From: CADEEL01 sp050246475
GTDB lineage: Bacteria > Pseudomonadota > Alphaproteobacteria > Caulobacterales > Aquidulcibacteraceae
Assembly: GCA_050246475.1 (NCBI GenBank)
Contig: JBFWVZ010000001.1
Span: 372,001 to 436,000, forward strand
Length of the DNA stretch: 64,000 nt
Direction of reading: 5' to 3'
Position 1 is the stretch's first letter, and each line of letters opens with the position of its first letter. A program made the translations under genes and the position numbers. Below, piece after piece: positions 26,441 through 35,570 of the stretch. The notes beneath the pieces are model-generated. The model saw only the letters and a list, made by a program, of their open reading frames with translations, was not told the origin of the DNA and searched no databases.

Positions 26441-27094
26441 TTAGTTGAAGGCTGGCCAGAAAAGCGCACCAGCAAGGCCCAATGCGCCCAGGCCCAAGCC
26501 GATCAGCAGGCCGTCCCGCGCGGTCATGCCCAAGCCGAAGAAGACGATGGCCGCGCCCGGCGCCAAGGGCGCGAAGGGGATGAGGCCCAGCGGGAAGGTG
26601 ACGAGCGCGGCGGCTATGACTGCGAGGGCGACAAGGCTCACCAAAGGCGGGCGGGTGAGGAACGCCAAGCGCGGGCGCAGGATGGCGTCGATGCGGCGGG
26701 CCCAAGGGCGCGCACGCTCGATCGTGCGTTCAAGCGTTGCGCCCTCGATGCGTGCGTCGAGCGCGTTCTTCGGCAGCCAGATGCGATGCGCGCCGACGAG
26801 CATTTGCGCGGCGACGACCAGAGTCAGCGCCGCCGCCAGCCATGTCATGCCGGGCACGATGGTCAGCGGCGAGATCGCGATGATGCCGATGAGCAGAAGC
26901 AGCGGCCCATAGGAGCGGTGGCCGATGGCGGCGAGCACGTCGCGCAAGGTCGTCGTTGCACCCGTCCGGGCGTGTTCGGCCAAGCGGTCAAGCAGATCGG
27001 AGAGATTGCCGATGTCGCGCCTGCGCGCCTCGCGCCCCGCATCCGGCGGGCGCGGGCGGCTGAAACGGCGCATGGCTTCGAGGCGCGTGACCAC
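26441..27094 (-). CDS. exoD: ExoD-family membrane protein
   Basis: The 217-residue protein carries the ExoD pattern: LSDLLDRLAEHARTG near the N-terminus, then GHRSYGPLLLLIGIIAISPL and IVPGMTWLAAALTLVVAAQMLVG, and a C-terminal hydrophobic region (FPLGLIPFAPLAPGAAIVFFGLGMTA). ExoD was first linked to exopolysaccharide production and alkali tolerance in rhizobia; its biochemical role is unclear. The GTG at 27094 has AGGA five bases upstream and lies seven bases after the ABC ATPase stop, so the two probably form an operon; an ATG at 27073 is an alternative. Confidence 0.87.
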   Translation of the reverse strand: MVTRLEAMRRFSRPRPPDAGREARRRDIGNLSDLLDRLAEHARTGATTTLRDVLAAIGHRSYGPLLLLIGIIAISPLTIVPGMTWLAAALTLVVAAQMLVGAHRIWLPKNALDARIEGATLERTIERARPWARRIDAILRPRLAFLTRPPLVSLVALAVIAAALVTFPLGLIPFAPLAPGAAIVFFGLGMTARDGLLIGLGLGALGLAGALFWPAFN

Positions 27095-27101
27095 TCAATT
27101 C

Positions 27102-28064
27102 CTAACCGGCGGCGCGCGTTTGGGTTCCGCTCGTCATGGCCACGAACACATCTTCCAGATCCGGCTCTTCGATGGAGAGATCCCTGATCGCGACGCCCTT
27201 GGCGCGGACGCGATCGAGCAATTCCTCCACCGAGTGCTCGCTGGTGCGGTAGGTGAAAGAGATCGCGCCGTTCTTGCGCAGGACGGGCGCCACATCATCA
27301 AAACCCTGAGGAATCTGCGCGAGTTCGCTTTGCGGCGTGACGACGAGCGTCTTTTGATCGAGGCGTCCGACCAAACGCGCGGTCGGCTCGCACGCGATCA
27401 CCTGGCCATGATTGATGATGGCGATGGTGTCGCAGAGCTCCTGGGCTTCTTCGAGATAGTGAGTGGTCAAGACGATCGTCACGCCCTCGGCGTGGAGGCG
27501 CTTCACATAGTCCCAGAGCTGGCGGCGCAATTCGACATCCACGCCAGCCGTCGGCTCGTCGAGCACGAGAACGGGTGGAGCATGCACCATGGCCTTGGCG
27601 ACGAGGAGGCGGCGCTTCATGCCGCCGGAGAGCGTGCGTGCGTACGCGTCCTTCTTGTCCCACAAGCCGACGGCGCGAAGGATTTCCTCGGTGCGGCGCT
27701 CTTGCTTGGGCACGCCGTAGAAGCCGGCCTGAATCTCCAAGCTCTCGATAGGCGAGAAGAAGGGATCCATATTGAGTTCTTGCGGCACGATGCCGATGGC
27801 GCCGCGCGCGTTCCTTGGCTCGGCGTCGATGTCATAGCCCCAGATCGACGCCTGGCCGCCGCTCTTCACCACGAGCCCGCCGAGGATGTTGATGAAGGTC
27901 GATTTGCCCGCGCCGTTCGGACCCAAAAGACCAAAGAAGCTGCCACGGGGAATGTTGAGATCGATGCCCTTCAAAGCATGGGCGGGCGGCGCCTTGGCGT
28001 TTCCGCGGTAGGTCTTGTCCAATCCCCGCGCGGAGATGGCGTATTCCGGCAGCGCGTGCGGCAT
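27102..28064 (-). CDS. ABC transporter ATP-binding protein (ABC-2 type, YadG-like)
   Basis: The 320-residue ATPase has Walker A GPNGAGKST, Q-loop around VPQELNMD, signature LSGGMKRR, Walker B VLVLDEPTAGVD and the switch His (TTHYLEEA). The C-terminal extension (SIEEPDLEDVFVAMT) is typical of drug/polysaccharide ABC-2 exporters. The usual permease partner is not adjacent; exoD follows instead, so the membrane subunit must be elsewhere. Confidence 0.93.
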   Translation of the reverse strand: MPHALPEYAISARGLDKTYRGNAKAPPAHALKGIDLNIPRGSFFGLLGPNGAGKSTFINILGGLVVKSGGQASIWGYDIDAEPRNARGAIGIVPQELNMDPFFSPIESLEIQAGFYGVPKQERRTEEILRAVGLWDKKDAYARTLSGGMKRRLLVAKAMVHAPPVLVLDEPTAGVDVELRRQLWDYVKRLHAEGVTIVLTTHYLEEAQELCDTIAIINHGQVIACEPTARLVGRLDQKTLVVTPQSELAQIPQGFDDVAPVLRKNGAISFTYRTSEHSVEELLDRVRAKGVAIRDLSIEEPDLEDVFVAMTSGTQTRAAG

Positions 28065-28161
28065 GAAGGTCTCGATTTCCCTGGCGGCGGGGCGCGGCGT
28101 TGATCGGCCCGGCGATGCGCTCTAGGTACGAACGCCTTGAGCCAACCGCAACCGGACGCGC

Positions 28162-28359
28162 ATGGAAACCGATCAATCGAGCCCGCAGGACGCTGACGCG
28201 TTGCCGCCCCCAGAGACGATCCTGGTCACGGATCACCGCGTCTCCTGCAACGGGGACGGCGGCGCGCTTGGGCATCCGCGTGTCTTCTACGAGATCGGCG
28301 AGGAAGGTTTCGTCGATTGCCTCTATTGCGACCGGCGATTCGCGCTGAAGCACCCCTGA
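28162..28359 (+). CDS. CHCC zinc-finger protein
   Basis: The 65-residue protein has an acidic, flexible N-terminus and a short zinc-binding domain with ligands C29, H38, C53 and C56 (SCNGDGG, LGHPRVF, DCLYCDR). This is the CHCC pattern of PF10276, related to the mitochondrial complex I subunit NDUFS6. Such proteins are conserved in alphaproteobacteria; the bacterial role is not established. It begins 97 bases from the divergent ABC ATPase and ends just before the cyclase fusion gene. Confidence 0.88.
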   Translation: METDQSSPQDADALPPPETILVTDHRVSCNGDGGALGHPRVFYEIGEEGFVDCLYCDRRFALKHP

Positions 28360-28369
28360 AACGCCGCCC

Positions 28370-29704
28370 ATGGACGTTCCCGAAACACGCTATGTGAAGA
28401 ACGGGGACACTTACATAGCGTATGCGGTGCTTGGCGAGGGGCCGATCGACCTCGTCCTCGTGCTTGGCTTCGCGACGCACCTTGAGCTGATGTGGGAGCA
28501 TCCGCCGCTGGCGCGCATGCTGCGCCGGCTTGCGTCCTTCTCGCGGCTGATCCTCTTCGACAAGCGCGGGGTCGGGCTTTCGGATCGCGCACAGGTCGTG
28601 GCGACGCTCGAAGAACGCATGGACGACGTGCGCGCGGTGATGGATGCGGTCGGGAGCGAACGCGCCGCGATCCTCGGGGTGTCGGAAGGCGCGCCGATGA
28701 GCCTGCTTTTCGCGGCGACCTATCCGGAGCGTGTGCAGGCGCTCATCATCTTCGGGGGATACACGACCGTCACGCCGCGCGAGGATCATCCAGCCGGCTT
28801 CGAACGCGCCTTCCTCGACGCGTTCAACGGCCGAATGGTTGAGCGCTGGGGCACGCCGTGGTCGGTCAAGTTCTGGGCGCCGAGCATGCGCCAGGATCCG
28901 GCGTTCCGTGCGTGGTGGCCGCGCTATCTCAAGATGGCCGCGAGCCCCGGCGCCGCGACCTCGCTCATGTCGCTCTATCCGGAGATCGATGTCCGGCACG
29001 CGCTCAAGACGATTTCGGCGCCGACGCTGGTGCTGCATCCGGAGCAGGACCTCATCTCGCCGCTCGGGGCGGGACAATATATCGCCGAACACGTCAAGGG
29101 CGCGCGGCTCGTGGTGCTGCCCGGCGCGGATCATCTGCCATGGGTGGGCGCGAACGCCGATCGCCTTTCGGACGAGACGCAGGAATTTCTCACCGGCGCA
29201 CGCGCCGCGCCCGAACCCGATCGCGTCCTTGCAACTGTTCTTTATACGGACATTGTAAACTCGACGGCGCACGCCGCGACGATGGGCGATGCGCGCTGGC
29301 GCGGGATGCTGGATGAACACGCGAGCTTGGCGCGGCGCGAGATCGATCGCGCGCGCGGGCGTCTTGTGAAGACGACGGGCGACGGCGTGCTTGCGACGTT
29401 CGACGGCCCAGCGCGTGCGGTGCGCTGCGCGTCGGCGCTGCGCGCAGGCGTGGCGAGGCTGGGGCTCTCCATGCGCGCGGGCCTTCACGCCGGCGAAATC
29501 GAACTCATGGGCGACGAGGTGAGCGGCATCGCCGTGCACATCGGCGCGCGGATCGCTGCGATGGCGGGAGAAGGCGAGATTCTCACGTCGAGCACGGTCA
29601 AGGACTTGGTCACCGGCTCTGGGATCGGCTTTGCGGAGCGCGGCGCGCATGCGCTCAAGGGCGTGCCCGGCGAATGGCGCGTCTTCGCGGTGGAGCGCGC
29701 CTGA
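28370..29704 (+). CDS. Alpha/beta hydrolase fused to a class III adenylate/guanylate cyclase
   Basis: The 444-residue protein has two domains. Residues 1-275 form an alpha/beta hydrolase with nucleophile elbow GVSEGAP (Ser105), an acid near LHPEQDLISP and a His in GADHLPW. Residues 285-444 form a class III nucleotidyl cyclase with metal-binding Asp294 (YTDIVNST) and Asp338 (TTGDGVLA). At the transition-state Asn position the sequence reads VHIGAR, giving His390 with Arg394 retained. The fusion is known in actinobacteria and proteobacteria; substrate and signal are unknown. No signal peptide or membrane helix is visible, so it is probably cytoplasmic. Confidence 0.93.
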   Translation: MDVPETRYVKNGDTYIAYAVLGEGPIDLVLVLGFATHLELMWEHPPLARMLRRLASFSRLILFDKRGVGLSDRAQVVATLEERMDDVRAVMDAVGSERAAILGVSEGAPMSLLFAATYPERVQALIIFGGYTTVTPREDHPAGFERAFLDAFNGRMVERWGTPWSVKFWAPSMRQDPAFRAWWPRYLKMAASPGAATSLMSLYPEIDVRHALKTISAPTLVLHPEQDLISPLGAGQYIAEHVKGARLVVLPGADHLPWVGANADRLSDETQEFLTGARAAPEPDRVLATVLYTDIVNSTAHAATMGDARWRGMLDEHASLARREIDRARGRLVKTTGDGVLATFDGPARAVRCASALRAGVARLGLSMRAGLHAGEIELMGDEVSGIAVHIGARIAAMAGEGEILTSSTVKDLVTGSGIGFAERGAHALKGVPGEWRVFAVERA

Positions 29705-29786
29705 GGGGGTGAGGGCGTCCGAATCCGGCGCATGCTTGTCACGTTTTGGGTGCTAGAAGCGTCTTCAAATCAACACGGAGCAAGAC

Positions 29787-30596
29787 ATGGCCGCGCGCCC
29801 CGATCACGCCAAGGCGTTTCACGCATTGCATCACGGCAAGGAGCCGCTGGTGCTCGCCAATTGCTGGGATGCGCAATCGGCACGGATCATCGAGGAGGCG
29901 GGCGCCAAGGCGCTCGCGACATCGAGCGCGGCGGTGGCGTGGGCGCATGGGCGCGCCGATGGGCATTATCTTCCGGTCGAAACGCTGATCGCGGCGGTCG
30001 GCGAGATCACGCGTGTAACGAAGCTGCCGCTCAGCGTCGATATGGAGCGGGGGTATGCGGACGATCCCAAGGGCGTGGCTGAGAACGTGCGCGCGATCAT
30101 CGGCGCCGGCGGGATCGGGATGAATTTGGAGGACGGCGCGGACGGCGCCGATCTCCTTTGCCGCAAGATCGAAGCCGTGCGTGCGGCGGCGGCGCAAGAG
30201 GGCGTCGATTTCTTCGTCAATGCGCGCTGCGACGTCTATCTGAAGCGGCTTGCGGAAGGCGAGGCGGCGGTCGTGGAAAGCGTGAAGCGCGGCAATGCGT
30301 ACAAGCAAGCGGGCGCCGATGGGTTCTTCCTGCCGGGACCGACGGACATCGCGCTCTTCCGCACGATCGCGGCGGAGGTTGCGCTGCCGCTCAACGTCAT
30401 GGCGCGCCCGGGGGTGCCCGGCAAGGCCGCGCTTGCGGAGGCGGGCGTCAAGCGGCTCTCCGCCGCGACCGCGATGAGCCGCGGCGCCTACAACGCGATG
30501 AAGGCGCTCGCGGAAAGCTTTCTCGCTGACGGCGACAGCGATGCGCTTTCCAAAGCCGCGGGGCCGGTCATCGATTTCAATGCGTGGTTCAAGTAG
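29787..30596 (+). CDS. Isocitrate lyase/PEP mutase family protein
   Basis: The 269-residue protein is a TIM barrel of the phosphoenolpyruvate mutase/isocitrate lyase superfamily: VLANCWDAQSARIIEEAG, ATSSAAVAWAHG, LSVDMERGYADDP (metal-binding acidic residues), MNLEDGADG, and VNARCDVYL. The KKCGH motif of true isocitrate lyase is missing, so it may cleave or form a C-C bond in a 2-oxo or oxaloacetate-like acid. The substrate cannot be assigned. GGAG lies seven bases before the ATG. Confidence 0.88.
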   Translation: MAARPDHAKAFHALHHGKEPLVLANCWDAQSARIIEEAGAKALATSSAAVAWAHGRADGHYLPVETLIAAVGEITRVTKLPLSVDMERGYADDPKGVAENVRAIIGAGGIGMNLEDGADGADLLCRKIEAVRAAAAQEGVDFFVNARCDVYLKRLAEGEAAVVESVKRGNAYKQAGADGFFLPGPTDIALFRTIAAEVALPLNVMARPGVPGKAALAEAGVKRLSAATAMSRGAYNAMKALAESFLADGDSDALSKAAGPVIDFNAWFK

Positions 30597-30618
30597 AAAG
30601 GCCCCAGAGGAGGCCGCC

Positions 30619-31560
30619 ATGGTCGATAAATCGCGCGTGCTGGACAAGATGTTCAAGGGCGGCAGCCCCGGCTGGGAATCCGGCTCGTCCAAGGGCGGCT
30701 ATCAGGCGCCGGTTCCGGGGCGCACGCGCGCGACGCAGGGCGATTTCGGCGCCAAAGGCAGCGGCGGCGACACGTTCGAAAAGGGCGCCGGCTTCAAGAA
30801 GAAGAAGGGCGCGGACGACGCCTATCAGAGCGATCTCTCGCCCGAGGAAGAAGCGCGCATCATCGCGCAGAAGGAAGCCGCGGCGCGCGGGGCGGGCCAA
30901 CGCGGCGGCCAAGCGCAGACTACAGGCTTGCCCGGCGGGCTCGGCGGCATTTTCGGACGCAACGGCCAAGCGCGGCCAAACTCACCGGGCTTGGGCGGGC
31001 GCTTCGGGACGGCGGCGGCGACGGTTGGCGGACTAGCCGCGATCGGCGGGCTCGCCTACGCGGCGTGGCGCGCGTATCAAAACCGGCGCTCGCAGCAAGC
31101 GCCGCCCTCTCCGCCGGCCGAAACGCAAACGTCAACGCCCGTCACGCCAGCGCCGGCCGACAGCGGCTTTACGCCGCCCGCGTCAGACGCAGCGGCGCGC
31201 GATTCACTCGGCGCGCTCCTGGTGCGCGCGATGATCTATGCGGCGAAGGCCGATGGACAGATCGATGCGGATGAAACCAAGCGCATCTTCGAGGAAATGG
31301 CCGCCCATGACGTGACACAGGAAGAAAAGGCCTACCTGCTCGAGGAAATCGGACGCCCGGCGAATGTGGACGATCTGGCGCGCCAAGCGCAGACGCCTCA
31401 GATCGCGTCTCAGGTCTATGCCGCTTCGGTCATGGTGATCGGCGCGCAGGGGCCGGAGGAGACGGCCTATCTCAGGACGCTGGCGCAGAAGCTCAATCTC
31501 GACGCGGGGCTCGTCGCTGAGATTCACGCGCAAGTGGAGCGGTCGGCCGCGCCAGCGTAG
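30619..31560 (+). CDS. TerB/DUF533-family membrane-associated protein
   Basis: The 313-residue protein has a Gly/Lys-rich N-terminus, a low-complexity Gly/Gln segment, one hydrophobic segment (ATVGGLAAIGGLAYAAWRAY, about residues 130-150), a Pro/Thr linker, and a C-terminal helical TerB-like domain (LLVRAMIYAAKADGQIDADE, IFEEMAAHDVTQEEKAYLLEEI). This matches the DUF533/YebE architecture annotated as tellurite resistance TerB family; function is not known. A strong AGAGGAGG ribosome-binding site supports the ATG at 30619. Confidence 0.87.
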   Translation: MVDKSRVLDKMFKGGSPGWESGSSKGGYQAPVPGRTRATQGDFGAKGSGGDTFEKGAGFKKKKGADDAYQSDLSPEEEARIIAQKEAAARGAGQRGGQAQTTGLPGGLGGIFGRNGQARPNSPGLGGRFGTAAATVGGLAAIGGLAYAAWRAYQNRRSQQAPPSPPAETQTSTPVTPAPADSGFTPPASDAAARDSLGALLVRAMIYAAKADGQIDADETKRIFEEMAAHDVTQEEKAYLLEEIGRPANVDDLARQAQTPQIASQVYAASVMVIGAQGPEETAYLRTLAQKLNLDAGLVAEIHAQVERSAAPA

Positions 31561-31593
31561 AATTGAGGCGCGCGAGCGCCTATTCTCGACTCG

Positions 31594-34437
31594 ATGGCCG
31601 ACACGCAAACCAAAGCCGCCGCCAAAACCAAGAGCGAGGCCATGCGCCTCTATCTGGTGGATGGATCGGGCTACATCTTCCGCGCCTATCATGCGCTGCC
31701 GCCGTTGACGCGCGCGTCGGACGGGGCGCCGGTCGGCGCCGTCTCCGGCTTCTGCAACATGCTCTACAAGTTCCTGGAGGACATGAAGAGCGCCGATAAG
31801 CCGACGCATCTCGCGGTCGTGTTCGACAAATCAGAGAGCACGTTCCGCACCGAGCGCTATCCCGCGTACAAGGCCAATCGCCCGCCGCCGCCCGAAGATC
31901 TCGTGCCGCAATTCGCGATGATCCGCGAAGCGACGCGCGCGTTCGGCGTGCCTGCGATCGAGATCGACGGATACGAAGCCGACGACATCATCGCCACTTA
32001 CGCGCGCGAGGCCGCGCGCGCGGGCGCCACGGTGAAAATCGTTTCCTCCGACAAAGACCTCATGCAGCTCATCGAGGATGGACGCATCGAGCTTTTCGAT
32101 CCGATGAAGCAAAAGCCGCTCGGGCGCGACGCGGTGATGGAGAAGTTCGGCGTCACGCCCGACAAGGTGATCGACGTGCAGGCGCTGATGGGCGACAGCG
32201 TCGATAACGTGCCCGGTGCGCCTGGGATTGGCCCGAAGACCGCGGCGGAGCTCATCAATCAATATGGCGATCTCGAAACGCTGCTCTCGCGCGCGGAAGA
32301 GATCAAACAGCCGAAGCGGCGCGAGACGCTACTGCAGCATGCGGAGCAAATCCGCATCTCCAAAGAATTGGTGACGCTCTGCGACGCCGTGCCGGGGCTT
32401 GAGGACTACAACACCTTCGTCGCGGACGATCCCGATCCGGACACGTTGCTCAAGTTCCTCGACGCGATGGAATTCCGCACGCTGGCGCGGCGGGTGCGCG
32501 AGGCGTTCGCGAAGGAGACTGGCGAGGAAGCGCCGCGCCCGGCGCATGCGCCGGCGGCCGAGGAAGAGCCGCCCGTCGACTTCAACGCCTATAAGGTGAT
32601 CGACGAAGCAGCCGATCTGAAGGCGTGGTTGGCGCGCGCCGCGGCGCAGGGCTTTCTGGCGCTCAACGCTCATACGAATGGCGGCGATCCGGCGGCGGCG
32701 CGCATTGTGGGCGTCTCGCTGGCGCTTGGCGCGAACGAGGCGGCTTACGTTCCGCTCCGGCACGTCGATCCGCATGCGGAGGATGATCTTTTCGGCGACG
32801 GCGCCAAAGCGAACGCGCCGAAGCAGATTGCGCTCGCAGAGGCGATGGCGCTGCTCAAGCCGGTGCTGGAGGATCGCGCGCTCCTGAAGATTGGGCACGA
32901 CATCAAGAGCAGCGTGCAGGCGTTCGCGCATGAAGGCGTGCGTTTGGCGCCCATCGATGACGTGATGCTCATCTCCTACACGCAAGGCGCGGGGCAGGAG
33001 GAACATTCGCTCCAGGGGCTCGCGGAGAAGCACCTCGGACACACGCCGATCGATTTCAAAGACGTGACGGGAACGGGCAAGGCGCGGGTTTCGTTCGCAC
33101 GCGTGCCTATCGCGACGGCGGCGCGCTATTCGGCGGAGGATTCCGATCTCGCGTTGCGCTTGTGGCGGCGCCTGAAGCCCAAACTCTACGAAGCGCGCCT
33201 GCTCAATACGTACGAGACTCTCGAGCGGCCTCTCGTTGCCGTGCTTTCGGACATGGAGATCGCGGGGATTAGGGTCGATCCGCAGGTGCTGTCGCGGCTT
33301 TCGGGCGATTTCGCACAGCGGATGCTCGGGTATGAGGACCAAGCGCGCAAGCTCGCGGGTCGCGATTTCAATTTTGGCTCGCCCAAGCAGCTTGGCGAAA
33401 TTCTCTTCGACGAGATGAGTTTGCCCGGCGGGACGAAAACGAAGACGGGCGCGTGGTCCACGGACGCGTCCATCCTCGAAGATCTCGCGGCGCAGGGGCA
33501 CGATCTGCCGCGCGTGATCCTAGATTGGCGCCAGCTCCAGAAACTACGCTCGACCTACACGGAGGCGTTGCGCGAAGCGATCAATCCGCAAACGAACCGC
33601 GTGCACACGCGCTATGCGCTGGCGGCGACGCCGACGGGGCGCATCTCTTCCAACGATCCGAACTTGCAGAACATTCCAGTGCGGACGGACGAGGGGCGGC
33701 GCATTCGCGAAGCGTTCGTCGCGGAGAAGGGGCGCGTGCTCATTTCCGCCGATTATTCGCAGATCGAGCTTCGTTTGCTCGCGCACGTGGCGGATATTCC
33801 GCAGCTCAAGAAGGCGTTCGCCGACAAGCTGGACATCCACGCGATGACGGCGTCGGAGATGTTCGGCGTGCCGCTCAAAGAGATGGACGCCAACACACGC
33901 AGGCAGGCGAAAGCAATCAATTTTGGGATCATCTACGGCATTTCCGCCTTCGGGCTCGCGCGCAATCTGGGGATCGAGCAGAGCGAGGCGGCCGCCTACA
34001 TCAAGAAGTATTTCGAACGCTTCCCCGGCATCCGCGACTACATGGAGGCGATGAAGGCGTTCGGGCGGGCGAACGGCTATATCGTCACGCTGTTTGGACG
34101 GCGCGTCCATGTGCCGGGCATCCGCTCGAAGAACCAAGCCGAGCGCGCGTTCGGCGAGCGGCAATCGATTAACGCGCCGCTGCAAGGCGCCGCGGCCGAC
34201 ATTATCCGCCGCGCGATGATTCGCTTGCCGGGCGAAATGGCGAAGGCGGATTTGAAGGCGCGGATGCTTCTGCAGGTGCACGACGAATTGGTGTTCGAGG
34301 CGCCGGAGGAAGAGGCCGAGGCGCTCTGCGCTCTAGCGCAGAAAGTCATGAGTTCGGCGCCCTTGCCGGCTGTCTCGCTTTCCGTGCCGCTTGATGTCGA
34401 AGCGAAGGCGGCGAAGAATTGGGCCACGGCGCATTAG
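31594..34437 (+). CDS. polA: DNA polymerase I with degenerate proofreading domain
   Basis: PolA fills gaps and removes RNA primers. The 947 residues show the 5' nuclease (VDGSGYIFRAYHALPPL, DGYEADDIIATYA, GDSVDNVPGAPGIGPKTA), a 3'-5' exonuclease fold, and the polymerase: motif A DYSQIELRLLAH, motif B RRQAKAINFGIIYGIS, motif C LQVHDELVFE. The proofreading site is altered: Exo I reads ALNAHT (N358 and H360 in place of Asp and Glu), Exo II GHDIKSS (S440 in place of Asp), while Exo III Y512/D516 remain. Proofreading is therefore probably lost, with polymerase and 5' nuclease intact. Confidence 0.97.
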   Translation: MADTQTKAAAKTKSEAMRLYLVDGSGYIFRAYHALPPLTRASDGAPVGAVSGFCNMLYKFLEDMKSADKPTHLAVVFDKSESTFRTERYPAYKANRPPPPEDLVPQFAMIREATRAFGVPAIEIDGYEADDIIATYAREAARAGATVKIVSSDKDLMQLIEDGRIELFDPMKQKPLGRDAVMEKFGVTPDKVIDVQALMGDSVDNVPGAPGIGPKTAAELINQYGDLETLLSRAEEIKQPKRRETLLQHAEQIRISKELVTLCDAVPGLEDYNTFVADDPDPDTLLKFLDAMEFRTLARRVREAFAKETGEEAPRPAHAPAAEEEPPVDFNAYKVIDEAADLKAWLARAAAQGFLALNAHTNGGDPAAARIVGVSLALGANEAAYVPLRHVDPHAEDDLFGDGAKANAPKQIALAEAMALLKPVLEDRALLKIGHDIKSSVQAFAHEGVRLAPIDDVMLISYTQGAGQEEHSLQGLAEKHLGHTPIDFKDVTGTGKARVSFARVPIATAARYSAEDSDLALRLWRRLKPKLYEARLLNTYETLERPLVAVLSDMEIAGIRVDPQVLSRLSGDFAQRMLGYEDQARKLAGRDFNFGSPKQLGEILFDEMSLPGGTKTKTGAWSTDASILEDLAAQGHDLPRVILDWRQLQKLRSTYTEALREAINPQTNRVHTRYALAATPTGRISSNDPNLQNIPVRTDEGRRIREAFVAEKGRVLISADYSQIELRLLAHVADIPQLKKAFADKLDIHAMTASEMFGVPLKEMDANTRRQAKAINFGIIYGISAFGLARNLGIEQSEAAAYIKKYFERFPGIRDYMEAMKAFGRANGYIVTLFGRRVHVPGIRSKNQAERAFGERQSINAPLQGAAADIIRRAMIRLPGEMAKADLKARMLLQVHDELVFEAPEEEAEALCALAQKVMSSAPLPAVSLSVPLDVEAKAAKNWATAH

Positions 34438-34454
34438 GGCCTTTAGGATCATCC

Positions 34455-35570
34455 GTGAACGGACCAACCAGCCTTCCCGCCTGGCTCTACACCGATCCGC
34501 GCTTTTTCGCGCTGGAGAAGGAGAAGATTTTTCGCCAGGCGTGGCACATCATGGGCCACGTCAGCGACGCGCCGAACGCGGGCGATTACGTGACGCTCGA
34601 TGTGTTGGGCGAACGCGTCGTCACGCTGCGCGGCGAGGACGGGAGGCTCCGCAGCTTTCACAATGTGTGCCGGCATCGCGCGGGGAAGCTCGCCAGCGAA
34701 CCGCGCGGGTCATGCGGCAAGCGGCTCGTGTGCCCTTATCATGCGTGGAGCTATGGGCTCGACGGATCGCTCAAGGGCGTGCCGAAGTGGCAAGGGTTCG
34801 AGATCGATCTCGAGGAAAACGGCCTGCGCCCCGTCGAACACGAAATCTATCAAGGCTTCATCTTCGTGCGGTTCGAGAAGGGCCTGCCGTCGATCGCCGA
34901 GATGATGGCGCCCTATGCCGATGAGATCGTCGCGTTCGATTTGGAGAACCTCGTGCCCAACGGGCGCGTGACGCTCCGCCCACGGAGCGTCAATTGGAAG
35001 AATGTCGGGGACAATTATTCCGACGGCATGCACATTCCGGTCGCGCATCCGGGACTCTCACGTCTCTTTGGCGGCACGTATCAGATCGAAGCAAAAGAAT
35101 GGGTCGATAAGATGTGGGGCGTCATCCAGGACGCGCCCTCATCGAATTGGGCGGAGCGGCAGTATCAAAAGCTCGTTTCGGGCTTCGATCATATCGCGCC
35201 GGAGCGGCGCAAGCTCTGGTGCTATTATAAGCTCTGGCCGAACACCGCGTTCGACATCTACCCCGATCAAGTCGATTTCATGCAGTGGATTCCGATTTCT
35301 CCGACGGAGACGATGATCCGCGAAATCGCTTATGTGCGCCCCAACGCCAGCCGCGAGGAACGCAATGCGCGCTATCTCAATTGGCGCATCAATCGCCAGG
35401 TGAACGCGGAGGACACCGCGCTCATCGCGGGCGTGCAGGAGGGGATGAGTTCCTCGAGCTATGAATCCGGGCCGCTTTCGCCCAACGAAGTGTGCCTCAT
35501 CTCGTTCGGCAATCGCGTGCGCGATCTCATTCCCGAAGCGAAGCTCGAACACGCGCCAGAACCAGCGTGA
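34455..35570 (+). CDS. Rieske non-heme iron oxygenase, alpha subunit
   Basis: The 371-residue protein has an N-terminal Rieske 2Fe-2S domain (CRHRAGKLAS, then CPYHAWSYG) and a catalytic domain with the mononuclear iron site (GDNYSDGMHIPVAHPGL, and an Asp in NAEDTALIAGVQ). Family members hydroxylate or demethylate aromatic or quaternary-amine substrates; the substrate here is unknown. The GTG at 34455 has AGGA six bases upstream; a TTG further up is less likely. No reductase or beta subunit is adjacent; a ferredoxin and ferredoxin reductase lie 8 kb downstream. It is coupled by GTGA to the next gene. Confidence 0.92.
   Translation: MNGPTSLPAWLYTDPRFFALEKEKIFRQAWHIMGHVSDAPNAGDYVTLDVLGERVVTLRGEDGRLRSFHNVCRHRAGKLASEPRGSCGKRLVCPYHAWSYGLDGSLKGVPKWQGFEIDLEENGLRPVEHEIYQGFIFVRFEKGLPSIAEMMAPYADEIVAFDLENLVPNGRVTLRPRSVNWKNVGDNYSDGMHIPVAHPGLSRLFGGTYQIEAKEWVDKMWGVIQDAPSSNWAERQYQKLVSGFDHIAPERRKLWCYYKLWPNTAFDIYPDQVDFMQWIPISPTETMIREIAYVRPNASREERNARYLNWRINRQVNAEDTALIAGVQEGMSSSSYESGPLSPNEVCLISFGNRVRDLIPEAKLEHAPEPA

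Noticed and set aside
28226..29650. 474-codon antisense frame over the cyclase fusion gene
   Set aside because: The plus-strand protein has intact hydrolase and cyclase motifs; the antisense has none.
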